The position numbers and the translations under genes are program-made. This document shows positions 34,716 through 44,316 of a stretch of 60,834 nucleotides of DNA, piece by piece. Source of the DNA: Peribacillus cavernae. Its GTDB lineage: Bacteria; Bacillota; Bacilli; Bacillales; DSM-1321. The notes under the pieces were generated by a model, which made no database searches, had not been told where the DNA came from, and saw only the letters and a list, made by a program, of their open reading frames with translations. Each line of letters begins with the position of its first letter. Within the stretch, counting starts at the first letter, position 1. The stretch is taken from NCBI RefSeq assembly GCF_003989135.1, contig NZ_RYZZ01000038.1:1-60834 (forward strand), given 5' to 3'.

Positions 34716-35936
34716 ATGGAATATAGAAGTAATGTAATGGTCAAAGCAGTAAAAAAAGCAACCGATCTAATTAATGAAGAGGAAGCGATTGAATTTTTAA
34801 TAGAATTAATAAAAACAAATAGCATGAACCCACCTGGAAAAGAGATAAAGGTGGCGGAAGCTATTCAGCGCAGATTTAAAAAAACCGGTATTGATACGAC
34901 TTTAGACGAAGTGGCAGAAGACCGCGCTAATCTTTTTGTTACCTTACCCGGAGAAAGGGGAACAGGAGAAAAAAACATTCAGAAAGTACTTACTTACAGT
35001 GGTCATTTAGATACTGTGCCACTTGGAAATGAAGAATGGCATTACGATCCTCTTGGTGGGGTAAGAGACGGGAATTTACTATTTGGACGAGGAGCATCAG
35101 ATATGAAAGGTGGAGTTGCAGCGATGCTTCTTGCTCTAGAATATTTACATCGTGCAGATGTCAAATTAAAGGGGAAACTACGGTTTGTTGGTTCGGTGGG
35201 AGAAGAAGTAGAATGTTTTGGTGCAAAAGAAATCGTAAGAAAAGGGCAAATTGATGATACCACCGCCATGATTATTTCTGAACCAAGTGCAAATCAACTC
35301 TTTTGTGCTCATAAAGGAGACTTACAGTTTGAAATCATAGTGAAAGGAAAAACAGCTCATGGTTCAATGCCTGAACATGGAATTAATTCCATTCAAGCAA
35401 TGTGTAACATGATAAATGAACTAAACCGTTTCTCTTTTGTTTACGACGAACATTACCTTTTAGGAGGACCTACTATAAATATTGGAACCATCGAAGGAGG
35501 AATAAAGCCAAACGTAGTACCTGATAAATGTATCATGAAGATTGACATACGTACCGTTCCTGGTCAAAGTCATGAACATATATTCACCCAAGTTAACAAT
35601 CTATTGCAAAATACTTGCGATTCTTATGGTACTTATGGAGAAATAACAGTATTAGTTGACATGCCAGCAGTTACTACGTCTGAAGAAGATCCATTTACTA
35701 AACTTGCATTAAAAACTCTTAATACGTATCTAAATCAAGATATGCCTGCAAAAGGGGTTAAATACTTTACGGATGGATCGGTGTTTTATCCACATTTAAA
35801 AGTGCCCATTTTAGTTTATGGCCCTGGAGAACCTACTATGGCACACCAAACAAATGAGTGGATTGAAGTTGATAAATATCTTGAATCAATCCGTTTCTTT
35901 ATTGTCTTTGCTGCTGAATACTTAGGTGTAGAATAG
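34716..35936 (+). CDS. M20 family metallopeptidase/deacylase (ArgE/DapE-like)
   Basis: Protein of 406 residues with the M20 di-zinc motifs: SGHLDTVP (H97, D99), GRGASDMKGG (bridging D129), the general-base pair GEE (E163-E164), EPS (E189), and the late histidine in AHQTNE. The dimerisation (lid) domain interrupts the catalytic domain (about residues 200-310). Such enzymes remove acyl groups from amino acids or cleave small peptides. AAAGGTG lies before the ATG, and a strong promoter lies 66-95 bp upstream. The D-serine dehydratase gene follows after 49 bp, so this enzyme probably releases the amino acid that the next one deaminates, for example from an N-acyl or peptide-bound D-serine (inference). 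Confidence 0.9.
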   Translation: MEYRSNVMVKAVKKATDLINEEEAIEFLIELIKTNSMNPPGKEIKVAEAIQRRFKKTGIDTTLDEVAEDRANLFVTLPGERGTGEKNIQKVLTYSGHLDTVPLGNEEWHYDPLGGVRDGNLLFGRGASDMKGGVAAMLLALEYLHRADVKLKGKLRFVGSVGEEVECFGAKEIVRKGQIDDTTAMIISEPSANQLFCAHKGDLQFEIIVKGKTAHGSMPEHGINSIQAMCNMINELNRFSFVYDEHYLLGGPTINIGTIEGGIKPNVVPDKCIMKIDIRTVPGQSHEHIFTQVNNLLQNTCDSYGTYGEITVLVDMPAVTTSEEDPFTKLALKTLNTYLNQDMPAKGVKYFTDGSVFYPHLKVPILVYGPGEPTMAHQTNEWIEVDKYLESIRFFIVFAAEYLGVE

Positions 35937-35985
35937 AATTACCTATGCACTGTTTTAGAAATAATTTGTCAGAGGAGTTAGTCAT

Positions 35986-37392
35986 ATGGAAGACAGCTTA
36001 ATTGCAGGAAAAACTTTAACAGAATGGAAAAAGGCTTACCCTTTATTAAATAAAATCATTTCAATGGAAGAAGTTTTTTGGAAAAACCCTAAATACCAAG
36101 TATACAAAGAAGCTGTTATTACTGCTCGATTAAACGAAGAAAATGTAAGAGATGCCGAAGAAAGATTATCTCGATTCGCGCCATATATAGCCAAAGTTTT
36201 TCCAGAGACTCAAGAAACGAACGGTATGATCGAGTCCCCTATCGTCGAAATTCATAACTTTCATAATCAATTGGAAAAAATGTTTAACCAAAACATACAG
36301 GGTAAAATATTGTTAAAATGTGATAATCAACTTGCCATATCGGGTTCTATTAAGGCTAGGGGCGGTATTTATGAAGTTTTAAAGCATGCCGAAGATTTAG
36401 CGATTGAGAATAACATGCTTACAATGAATGACGATTATTCTATAATAAACAACGACGAATTTAGAAAGTTTTATTCCAAGTACTCTATTTCAGTGGGATC
36501 AACTGGAAATTTGGGTCTTAGTATCGGTATCATGAGTGCAAAAATCGGTTTTAACGTAACTGTCCATATGTCAGCTGATGCAAAACAATGGAAAAAAGAC
36601 CTTCTGCGAAGCAAAGGCGTTATCGTTATTGAGCATAATTCAGATTACAGCAAGGCCGTTGAAGAAGGAAGAAAACAATCCGATGCTAATCCTAACAGTT
36701 TTTTCGTTGATGACGAAAATTCCACGGACTTATTCTTAGGGTATGCTGTTGCTGCCTCTAGGCTGAAGAAGCAATTAGATGAGCTGAATGTGAAAGTAGA
36801 TGAGGATCATCCACTCTTTGTCTATTTGCCATGCGGAGTTGGAGGGGGGCCAGGGGGTGTCACCTTTGGTCTGAAACTGATATTTAAAGATCATGTCCAT
36901 TGTTTTTTTTCGGAGCCAACACATTCACCGTGCATGCTTATTGGTTTGATGACCGAACAGCATGATAGAGTTTCGGTTCAGGATTTTGGAATTGACAACC
37001 TTACAGATGCAGACGGACTTGCTGTTGGCAGACCTTCAGGGTTTGTAGGTAAATCGCTAGAGAATGTAATAAGCGGAGTTTATACAATTGAGGATAAGAT
37101 GCTATATGCTCTGTTAAGCACCCTAATCGATACAGAGGATATCTATTTAGAGCCTTCCGCATTAGCAGGAGTTCTAGGACCTGTCCAATTATTTAAAAGC
37201 AGATCAGGGCGAAAATATTTAGAACAAAACAAGTTATTCCACAAAATGGCTAATGCCACACATATCCCGTGGGCTACTGGAGGAAACATGGTACCCAAGG
37301 AAATAATGGAATCGTATTATAATAAAGGTCTACAAATATCGTCTGAAATGGGTGATATGTTAAGTAAATTAAAAAAATCAAAAAAGTTTTAG
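35986..37392 (+). CDS. dsdA: D-serine dehydratase (D-serine ammonia-lyase)
   Basis: Protein of 468 residues matching DsdA along its length: N-terminal helical region with PLL...[14 protein letters not shown], the PLP-binding lysine in [12 protein letters not shown] (Lys123), phosphate-binding and helix motif [13 protein letters not shown], the glycine-rich [21 protein letters not shown], and the late LEPSALAG. It converts D-serine to pyruvate and ammonia in the cytoplasm. AGAGGAG precedes the ATG. It is co-transcribed with the M20 peptidase gene and followed by a terminator-like hairpin. No dsdX or dsdC is present, so supply of D-serine from a conjugate hydrolysed by the M20 or M24 enzyme is the more likely role here. 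Confidence 0.93.
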   Translation: MEDSLIAGKTLTEWKKAYPLLNKIISMEEVFWKNPKYQVYKEAVITARLNEENVRDAEERLSRFAPYIAKVFPETQETNGMIESPIVEIHNFHNQLEKMFNQNIQGKILLKCDNQLAISGSIKARGGIYEVLKHAEDLAIENNMLTMNDDYSIINNDEFRKFYSKYSISVGSTGNLGLSIGIMSAKIGFNVTVHMSADAKQWKKDLLRSKGVIVIEHNSDYSKAVEEGRKQSDANPNSFFVDDENSTDLFLGYAVAASRLKKQLDELNVKVDEDHPLFVYLPCGVGGGPGGVTFGLKLIFKDHVHCFFSEPTHSPCMLIGLMTEQHDRVSVQDFGIDNLTDADGLAVGRPSGFVGKSLENVISGVYTIEDKMLYALLSTLIDTEDIYLEPSALAGVLGPVQLFKSRSGRKYLEQNKLFHKMANATHIPWATGGNMVPKEIMESYYNKGLQISSEMGDMLSKLKKSKKF

Positions 37393-37439
37393 GTCAACAT
37401 AATCTGTGAATGTAAGATTAATAATAAATGATCAACCCA

Positions 37440-37499
37440 AAGAGGCGTTTCGTCAAAGCCGTTGATCAACGACCTTTAGAGACAGCCTCTTCATTTTTT
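37440..37499 (+). terminator. rho-independent terminator after dsdA
   Basis: Arms AAGAGGC (37440-37446) and GCCTCTT (37485-37491) pair perfectly around a loop that can fold further, followed by CA and six T residues. It lies about 50 bp after the dsdA stop codon. Confidence 0.6.
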
Positions 37500-37626
37500 G
37501 ACGTGTTTCTTCCTATATAATACGCGTTACTGTCTAACAGGCCACGTTTTTGAACAAATGGGAAAATAATAAAAAAGAAGAGTCTGCTAAACACTTCTCA
37601 TTTCAACCCTTTCCGTTAAGCGGTGA

Positions 37627-37851
37627 TTGCAATCGGATGCCAAAACAATGAAAGATGTTCTTGAAGATGCCACCTCTATTCAATACGTCACTGCGGATGG
37701 TATGTACCAAAGCAAAAACAACCAAACGCTTTGTAAAGAGATAGTGGGAGCGAAGTTAATCGCTCCGATATCAACCCGAGAAATCGTAAAGAGAAGCCAC
37801 CTGAAGTCGAGGGATGCAAAAACTAACTACTATAGACATAACTTTCATTAA
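37627..37851 (+). pseudogene. transposase fragment
   Basis: About 74 codons with VTADGMYQSKNNQTLCKE and AKLIAPISTREI, a pattern found in the central DDE region of IS4/IS1182-like transposases (ADxGYxSxxN). Neither end of the protein nor terminal repeats are seen. It is a remnant between dsdA and nagB and marks the junction of two catabolic islands. Confidence 0.5.
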
Positions 37852-37858
37852 CGTTAGT

Positions 37859-38608
37859 TTATAAATAATTAGCATGAATCTCTTCCAATTTGGAGACGGC
37901 CTTTTCATCTACAACTACAACCACATTTGAATGATTTCTTAGTACAGTAGCTGGACAGTTGCTACCTACCTTTTCTGTAAACATGCGATATACTGCTTCT
38001 GCCTTACTCTCGCCAGAAGCAAGAAGTATTATTTCTTTACTTTTTAAAATAGTTGATATACCCATTGTGATTGCATGATTAGGTACTTCATCGTAATTAT
38101 TAAAATAACGCGCATTTACTTGCCGGGTTGATTCTGAAAGAGCTAACACATGTGTTAGCATATTTAACGCTGTTCCAGGTTCATTAAAACCAATATGTCC
38201 GTTTTCGCCGATCCCCAATAGTTGTAAATCAACACCACGTATTTTGTCTATTTTTGCTTCATAGCTTATAGCTTCTTGTTTCAGATTGCTTGCCACACCG
38301 TTAGGAATATTTACATTTTCGCTTGGTATATCAATGTAATTAAATAAATGATTATACATGAAATAATGATAGCTGTTTGGATGGCTAGATTCTAATCCTA
38401 CATATTCATCCAGATTATACGTAAAAACATTCCTGTAGGTTGTTTGTTTCTTCTTATAGTCATCAATTAAAAATTCATAAGTACCAACAGGTGTACCTCC
38501 AGTTGCAAGACCAAGTGATAACATAGAGGAAGAACTCACTTTTTCAATGATTCGTCTTGCTGCAAAAGCGCTCATCTCTTCAGGATTTCTAACTTTAACA
38601 AGTTTCAT
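37859..38608 (-). CDS. nagB: glucosamine-6-phosphate deaminase-like protein
   Basis: Protein of 249 residues with the NagB motifs: GLATGGTPVGTYE (phosphate-binding), NLDEYVGL (general-base Asp67) and GIGENGHIGFNEPG (His138, Glu143). NagB converts glucosamine-6-phosphate to fructose-6-phosphate and ammonia. Length and motifs match the short Gram-positive NagB type. TAGGAG precedes the ATG. It is the last gene of the minus-strand yhf-like series (245 bp after the HAD gene). No nagA or amino-sugar PTS gene is nearby, so either it supplies general amino-sugar catabolism or, more interestingly, the yhf pathway yields an amino-sugar phosphate or an analogue of it. Confidence 0.9.
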   Translation of the reverse strand: MKLVKVRNPEEMSAFAARRIIEKVSSSSMLSLGLATGGTPVGTYEFLIDDYKKKQTTYRNVFTYNLDEYVGLESSHPNSYHYFMYNHLFNYIDIPSENVNIPNGVASNLKQEAISYEAKIDKIRGVDLQLLGIGENGHIGFNEPGTALNMLTHVLALSESTRQVNARYFNNYDEVPNHAITMGISTILKSKEIILLASGESKAEAVYRMFTEKVGSNCPATVLRNHSNVVVVVDEKAVSKLEEIHANYL

Positions 38609-38853
38609 CTTAACACTCCTAAATTTAAAAGCTATAAAGAAAAAATTATCGTTTTTAAAATACTATTACCGAACTCAGGTCCCATACACTTTCCAAGTTG
38701 GTTAAGATAGCTAAGGTATCTATATCGCTTCTTTAGTTCCAATAAGAACTATTTTATTTTTTGGAAACTATTAAAAGTGGGGTTGTTCCCTTTAGGGTTC
38801 GAATGGCCGTGGGACCATTACCATCCATCGTTCGTTACTCATTGATTAATGGC

Positions 38854-39612
38854 CTATAAATTAAATATTTCTTCTAATGCTAATGCAGCACCATCGTGAT
38901 CATTATCTTCGGTTATCCAATTTGCACTTTTTTTTACGTAGTCGGGTGAGTTTCCCATAGCGATTCCTAATCCGGCTGCTTCTAGCATCTCTATATCATT
39001 TATGCCATTACCAATTGCTACTACTTCACTTTTAGAAATTCCCAATCGGTTTAAGATAGGTATAATACCAGACCATTTAGATCCAACCGGATATACTTCC
39101 AATCGATTGTCTTCATCAAAAACATATTCATCCGTTATTTCAGCTCTAAGAGATTCACGATCTTTAGCAGAATCGAGATAAAGGGCTAAGCGGTGAGCGT
39201 CAAAATTTGTATCCGTAAGATTAGATAGCGTAGCTTGTGGCAACAAATGTTCAATACCAGGCTGGGGACGATTCGAACGGGAAGTTTTATACGAAAAATG
39301 AAAATAGGCCCCATTGTATTCTTTCGTTTTGCTGCATAAATTAAAAGCTAACTGTGATGGTATTTTGACATCATATAATACCTCATTATTCGAAATGACA
39401 TAGCTTCCATTGTATGTTACATAAATCGAGCATTTAAACTTTTCTCCATATATTTTTGAAGCAACCAAAGATCTTCCTGAAGCTAAAGCTACCAATATAC
39501 CCTTTTGTTGTAATTTAATTATGGTTTTAATAAGTCTTTCTTCAAATTGTTCATTAGAGTTTAAAATAGTTCCATCGATATCTAGAAAAGCAATTCGATA
39601 CATTCTGATCAC
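38854..39612 (-). CDS. Cof-type HAD phosphatase
   Basis: Protein of 252 residues of the HAD IIB class: motif I FLDIDGTI (nucleophile Asp near residue 11), motif II in ALASGR, a cap domain in the middle, the conserved lysine in GSKW, and motif IV GNGINDIEM. It dephosphorylates a sugar phosphate or similar metabolite. The first possible start is GTG at 39612 with AAGGA very close; the ATG at 39603 is an alternative. It lies 137 bp after yhfX and before nagB on the same strand, so it may act on a phosphorylated intermediate of the yhf pathway. Confidence 0.87.
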   Translation of the reverse strand: MIRMYRIAFLDIDGTILNSNEQFEERLIKTIIKLQQKGILVALASGRSLVASKIYGEKFKCSIYVTYNGSYVISNNEVLYDVKIPSQLAFNLCSKTKEYNGAYFHFSYKTSRSNRPQPGIEHLLPQATLSNLTDTNFDAHRLALYLDSAKDRESLRAEITDEYVFDEDNRLEVYPVGSKWSGIIPILNRLGISKSEVVAIGNGINDIEMLEAAGLGIAMGNSPDYVKKSANWITEDNDHDGAALALEEIFNL

Positions 39613-39749
39613 ACATCCTTATTATGGTGGACTTGATGCCTATGTCATTGGGAAAAACAGGATAGAAGGAATAGGATGGCTTAGTCCCCACACTCTAAAA
39701 GAAGTTTTGTACAAGTCTCCATCTATTTAAAGTTTAGAGCCTTTCCCTC

Positions 39750-40901
39750 TTAATTTACTAAATTACCAGTTGCATCATAAATCCCAAGAAGTTCCGGTGT
39801 AGTTGAGAGATTTTTTACAATTGCGATTTGGGCATGAGTGACAAATATTTGAGTACGAAAAGCAAATATGGCAGTGTCACCAATTTTGACATCACGTGTA
39901 TTTAATGTTCCATAGTAGTCGATATTGGATGGGTCATTTACAATGATAGGCACTTTTTTTAAATGATTTATATTTTTCCCAACAAAAGCATTTTGCATAT
40001 GGGAACGCGGATAAAAACCGCCCCCAAAGACATAAGCTCGATCTTGATAAAGATGTGAAACTTCAGAAACGTATGTCATTGCTGGTCTTTCTTCTAAATG
40101 TTGGATTGCGTGTAACGGAGTTGTACCAGTAAGAGCGTGTCCCGGCTCTCCTTGAGTTGCTCCGTTTTCTTTTAACAATTGCATCGTTGATACGGAGGTT
40201 GCGCTCGGCATATTCATCTGCAAATGTTGATGTCCTCTTTGCTGAAGCAATTCCTTTGCCAGTTGCATCGACTTGACATTCTGTGTAACGGCAGGAGTAC
40301 CTTCTTGTATTAATATGCAAGGAAAACTCGTTAATCCCGCTATAACAATACCATCCAACTCTTCAAGTTTCTTTACTTCTTCCTGGAGCTGATCAAGAGT
40401 AAAACCACCCTCTTGACCGTTATAAATAAAGTCACCATTGTTTGCAATGCGCAAGAAAATTTTTTGTATTCTTCCCGCTTGTTTTGCAGCATCACTTACA
40501 TTCTTTGCATTTTCATAGCTGAAAACGGTGATAAAATCGGGTTCGATATTTAAAATTTTAGGTATCATTCTTTTTGGCAATTGCACTAGATGTCCTACAT
40601 GACCAATTTTAATTCCGTTTTTGTGAAGGGTGAGTGCTTCCCAAGGATCCACAGCCACTGCTTTTTCAATTCCTGCCTCAACAATAGCTTTAGCTACCAA
40701 CGGATTGCGACCGAATTGTTTGGTCATAAATAATAATTCAATATCCTGTTTTTTGGCTTCTCTTGCTAAAAGAGTGGCATTCGATTTTACAGCATTCAGA
40801 TCAAGTACGTACGTATTTGGAGAAATGGCACCTTGCTGATGTAGTTCTAAGGAAGCTTCTATTAACTTCGGATTGCGTTGTTGAGTCATGTCTAAAAACA
40901 T
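39750..40901 (-). CDS. yhfX: YhfX-like PLP-dependent racemase-family protein
   Basis: Protein of 383 residues with an alanine-racemase-type N-terminal barrel: TYVLDLNAVKSNA, then the PLP-lysine region LLFMTKQFGRNP (Lys61), GHVGHLVQLP, and later EPGHALTGTTPLHA and YVSEVSH with GGGFYPRSHM. It matches E. coli YhfX, an uncharacterised fold-type III PLP protein. Such folds catalyse amino-acid racemisation or related chemistry. TGGAGAG precedes the ATG, and the yhfW gene ends 15 bp upstream. Its presence with a second PLP enzyme (yhfS) in one operon implies that the pathway handles an amine or amino acid in two PLP steps. Confidence 0.88.
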   Translation of the reverse strand: MFLDMTQQRNPKLIEASLELHQQGAISPNTYVLDLNAVKSNATLLAREAKKQDIELLFMTKQFGRNPLVAKAIVEAGIEKAVAVDPWEALTLHKNGIKIGHVGHLVQLPKRMIPKILNIEPDFITVFSYENAKNVSDAAKQAGRIQKIFLRIANNGDFIYNGQEGGFTLDQLQEEVKKLEELDGIVIAGLTSFPCILIQEGTPAVTQNVKSMQLAKELLQQRGHQHLQMNMPSATSVSTMQLLKENGATQGEPGHALTGTTPLHAIQHLEERPAMTYVSEVSHLYQDRAYVFGGGFYPRSHMQNAFVGKNINHLKKVPIIVNDPSNIDYYGTLNTRDVKIGDTAIFAFRTQIFVTHAQIAIVKNLSTTPELLGIYDATGNLVN

Positions 40902-40916
40902 TCAAATCTCTCCAAT

Positions 40917-42137
40917 CTAATTTCCTTTGTTACTTTCCTTCATATTGTAAAGACTGGTCCCGTTTTCAGTGGAATCAAGCCCCAAATAATCAGCGGCTGT
41001 TGCAGCAATATCAGAAAGTGTTTCTCTTTCTCCAAGATTCATTGGTATAAACAGTTTATTATAGACTAACAAGAAGGTTTTTTCTCGTGTATGCTGACTA
41101 TGACCGATTGTAGGATCGTTTCCATGATCTGCACTTATGATTAGTAAATCATCTTTCGTCATTTTTTCTAAAATTGTTGCTAAATACTGATCTACTAATG
41201 AAATTCGGTTAGCATAGCGCTCTGGATCTTGAGCATGTCCAGCTAAATCCGTTTCCTGTACCGTTGCAGCAATTAATCCATTTTGAACAACGTCCATTTG
41301 AGTTAAGATGTCCTTCATTACTTGTCCAGTATCAACACCAGGGAATTTATTTGCCCCTTCACAATAGATGACATCCTGCATTTTCCCCACGAGAGAAACT
41401 TCAAATCCCTCTTTAACAGCCAAAGTTGGCAATTGATGATCGGGTAAAATGCCAAATCCTAAGTGCCGAACTTGATATCCCTTTTTATATACATTTGACT
41501 TTGGTGAGTTAACGCCCACCAATCCATCTTTACGAAGTTCAACTGAATTTTGTAGATGTTCAGGTGTTACGTTCTCACCGCCAAGTGCAATTACTCGATT
41601 TACCTTCACATTTCTACGAACACATTCACCCATTTTTAGAACTTCCTCAAAGGATATATTGTCGAGTGGCGCGCTAACATTATAAATTTGTCCATAGTCT
41701 GTCTCAATGTTATCCGCGACAATGACCAAATCATTCACCAATAAATAGGGTAGATCCCGATTAGGAATGTTTACTTTATAGCCCTCTAATTCAAGGGCTG
41801 TTTGAACTTCAGCCATATTATCGATAAAAGGGGCAAGATAGGCTTTTTTAGGCTTGGAGCCCATTATTTCATTATGACCTTCATAACTATCAGCGCCATT
41901 GTGCATAAGTTTTAAGACACCATAGCTAGCCAGATTTTCTTTTTTTTCTAAGCTGGGATGATTCAGTACTTTATTAATCCCTAACTTTTCAAAAGTAGGA
42001 ATCTGAAGTGAGGGAACGGAATCTAAAATATGATAAAAGGTGTTTGCACCAACATCTTGGGGATGATATTCGACTGCATCATCCATATAACCAACACCTA
42101 AACTGTCTAAAATGATAACGATGACTCTTTTATTCAT
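40917..42137 (-). CDS. yhfW: YhfW-like metalloenzyme (phosphopentomutase family)
   Basis: Protein of 406 residues of the alkaline-phosphatase/phosphopentomutase superfamily: N-terminal metal site VIIILDSLGVGYMDD (Asp11), GANTF, DSYEGHNEIMG (the DeoB-type nucleophile/phosphothreonine region reads differently), TDLAGHAQDPERYA, and the C-terminal metal ligands in ADHGNDPTIGHSQHTRE. It corresponds to E. coli YhfW, a predicted mutase. It would move or transfer a phosphate on a sugar-like intermediate with two manganese ions. TGGAGG precedes the ATG. It is tightly packed between yhfS (39 bp) and yhfX (15 bp). Confidence 0.87.
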   Translation of the reverse strand: MNKRVIVIILDSLGVGYMDDAVEYHPQDVGANTFYHILDSVPSLQIPTFEKLGINKVLNHPSLEKKENLASYGVLKLMHNGADSYEGHNEIMGSKPKKAYLAPFIDNMAEVQTALELEGYKVNIPNRDLPYLLVNDLVIVADNIETDYGQIYNVSAPLDNISFEEVLKMGECVRRNVKVNRVIALGGENVTPEHLQNSVELRKDGLVGVNSPKSNVYKKGYQVRHLGFGILPDHQLPTLAVKEGFEVSLVGKMQDVIYCEGANKFPGVDTGQVMKDILTQMDVVQNGLIAATVQETDLAGHAQDPERYANRISLVDQYLATILEKMTKDDLLIISADHGNDPTIGHSQHTREKTFLLVYNKLFIPMNLGERETLSDIAATAADYLGLDSTENGTSLYNMKESNKGN

Positions 42138-42176
42138 TGTTATTTCTCCTCCATCTAGTGCAGTCTGACCAAAAAG

Positions 42177-43286
42177 TCACTGTCTTTTAGCTTGAGCCTT
42201 TTGAATGGATAGATGTAATATCCTGATAATCGTATCTGTTCCACTTCTTAGTGGATTGATCCGGATCATTTTTTTATTTAAAGTAGGATCCGATGTAAGA
42301 AAAGTATTTGAAACTCGATAGAACATAGGAACAAATTCATATTTGGATTCGGCACCTACTGGATAAGGAGCGGCTCCAAGTTCGTTTGCATAATAGAGTA
42401 CGTCTTCTGCGATTGGTTCCGTTAACTCTACTAATACTACTTTTGATTGAGCATTCGCTAAGAAAGCACACTTTACACCTGATACTGTCCCTTGATTAAG
42501 AATTGATACTAACTTTTCATTTACATCAGCTTGAATGGCTAACATAACTGGAGCATAGACGAGCCCGCGCAGTCCTTCCAGCGCCTCATAACCTTGTACC
42601 TGGCTACCGCCAGAGTAGTTCATTTTTTCGATTTTTCTAATCAAGTCTTCCTTACCAATAATGAGACCGATTCCTTCAGGGCCTAACAATTTAAATAAGG
42701 AGAAGGTTGTCAAATCAGCACCAGCTTGAACCCCCACTTCTTCTACTTTCATTGCGGCATAATTATCATCAGTAATGATGTAAATAGAAGGATTCATCGA
42801 ACGAATGTAGCCAATGACTGTACCTATATCATAATGATCATCCATTTTTTGACGTGTATGCTGAATGAGCGCACCTTTTAAATCTGGATGAAGTTGAATC
42901 ACTTTTTTCACTTTCTCTTCTTGATGAAAGTCAACAGGTATCGCTTCTATCCCCATGCTATCTAGCGTTGTCTTGCTTGTTGGATAAATGGGTGCGTCAT
43001 GGACCAAGATGTGGTCCCCGGGTTTCAAAAAACTCATAAAACCATATCGTAGTGCTCCGGTTCCTGCGCCGCGTACAAGCATGGCTCTTTCGACTTGAAA
43101 AAAATCCGCCAATATTTCTTCTACTTTTTTTGTATATCGAGGTTTATTCATCCCTCTCACAACACCTAAATCCCCAAGCGAAAGTATTTCATCACCGCGA
43201 AAATAACGAGTAATGATATCAATTAACTGAAATTGCTTTTGTTGGGCTACTTCCATTGAAAGACTTTTTAAAGGGAATGTTTGCAT
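42177..43286 (-). CDS. yhfS: YhfS-like PLP-dependent aminotransferase-fold enzyme
   Basis: About 369 residues, fold-type I PLP enzyme: SLGDLGVVRGMNKPRYT near the N-terminus, VRGAGTGALRYG (cofactor phosphate), TDDNYAAMKVEEVG (cofactor Asp) and FSLFKLLGPEGIG with the Schiff-base lysine (Lys199 by this start). It matches E. coli YhfS, whose reaction is unknown; cystathionine-lyase-like or transaminase chemistry is possible. The frame opens at GTG 43295, but GAGGTG six bases before the ATG at 43286 supports the latter. The start overlaps closely with the end of the phosphotriesterase-like gene, so translation is coupled. Confidence 0.87.
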   Translation of the reverse strand: MQTFPLKSLSMEVAQQKQFQLIDIITRYFRGDEILSLGDLGVVRGMNKPRYTKKVEEILADFFQVERAMLVRGAGTGALRYGFMSFLKPGDHILVHDAPIYPTSKTTLDSMGIEAIPVDFHQEEKVKKVIQLHPDLKGALIQHTRQKMDDHYDIGTVIGYIRSMNPSIYIITDDNYAAMKVEEVGVQAGADLTTFSLFKLLGPEGIGLIIGKEDLIRKIEKMNYSGGSQVQGYEALEGLRGLVYAPVMLAIQADVNEKLVSILNQGTVSGVKCAFLANAQSKVVLVELTEPIAEDVLYYANELGAAPYPVGAESKYEFVPMFYRVSNTFLTSDPTLNKKMIRINPLRSGTDTIIRILHLSIQKAQAKRQ

Positions 43287-43296
43287 TTTTTTCACC

Positions 43297-44181
43297 TCAT
43301 TGGTTCATAAATACCATGGGATTTGTTGCTAACATTTTTTCAATAGAATCATCTGTAAGCCCATGGCTATTAAGTAAAGGAATGAAGGAGTCTAATAAAA
43401 AGTTATAACCTAGCCCACCTTTATATTCCAGATGTGATTTTCTTGTAATATCCATGGAAAGGAAAACTCGATCGATATATCCCGCATCCTGAATTTTTTT
43501 CAGGATTTCAGCACGTGTGCGGTCAGGCATATAGCTCTCTTTTCCAACAGTATCAAACTCGACATAAACACCAGCTTTCAACATCTTCAATATATAATCA
43601 GCATTCCCGGTTAAATCAACATGGCCAATAACAACACGGTTTAAGTCGACATTATGCTTTTTAAAGAAGTCTACTTGTTCATGTCCCAATGTACCGATTG
43701 AGGTATGGGTGGTTATTGGTTTTTTGGTCTCTTGATGAGCGATAACAACCGCTTCAAACACTTTTTTCTCTGTATCCGTCCATACGTTATAGCTTGTTCC
43801 GATTTCACCAATGATTTCTGCCTTTACTCCCGTTCCCTTAATTCCTTGGTTGATTTCATTAACCATTCTTTCAACTAATTGTTCACGTGTTTCACGAAAA
43901 ACCTGTATTGGATAAAATTCCTCTTGATAAAAACCAGTGGAATAAATAATGTTTATTCCACTTTCATCAGCTATCTTTTGGACAAATGGGATATTCCTTC
44001 CCATTCCAAAAACAGTTACATCTACAATATTTCTAACACCATTTTCATATAATTTTTTGTATTCTTTTACAGTTTCATTAAAGACATCAAGTTGACAATC
44101 CTCTGTATTTTTAACTTCTGATAAATCAATCGTGGTATGTTCGTGCATTAAGGTAATACCGTCCACTAACACTAAAATCAC
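43297..44181 (-). CDS. php: phosphotriesterase homology protein (Php/YhfV-like)
   Basis: Protein of 294 residues of the amidohydrolase superfamily with the complete binuclear zinc set of E. coli Php: H13 and H15 (LMHEH), E126 (IIGEIGTS, the carboxylate in place of the carbamylated lysine), H159 (TTHTS), H187 (IGHVDL) and D244 (SMDIT). Php is not an effective phosphotriesterase; related proteins act as lactonases or on phosphorylated sugar lactones. The start is GTG with a weak ribosome site. It lies in the middle of the yhf series, between the membrane protein yhfT and yhfS, and probably hydrolyses a lactone or phosphoester intermediate. Confidence 0.9.
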   Translation of the reverse strand: MILVLVDGITLMHEHTTIDLSEVKNTEDCQLDVFNETVKEYKKLYENGVRNIVDVTVFGMGRNIPFVQKIADESGINIIYSTGFYQEEFYPIQVFRETREQLVERMVNEINQGIKGTGVKAEIIGEIGTSYNVWTDTEKKVFEAVVIAHQETKKPITTHTSIGTLGHEQVDFFKKHNVDLNRVVIGHVDLTGNADYILKMLKAGVYVEFDTVGKESYMPDRTRAEILKKIQDAGYIDRVFLSMDITRKSHLEYKGGLGYNFLLDSFIPLLNSHGLTDDSIEKMLATNPMVFMNQ

Positions 44182-44316
44182 TTTCTTTCATAAAATTTTG
44201 ATTGAATTGATTTAGTTTGGTGAAAAATAGATTCATAGTTCCTTTTAACTAATGAATACCTCCCCCATTATTATTCTTTTAAATAATTATGGAAGAGGCA
44301 TTCAATTTTCATTACA

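Noticed and set aside
39613..39730. plus-strand peptide with YYGGLDAYVIGKNRIEGIGW
   Set aside because: Looks protein-like, but its only start lies antisense inside the HAD gene and there is no ribosome site; too short to support.
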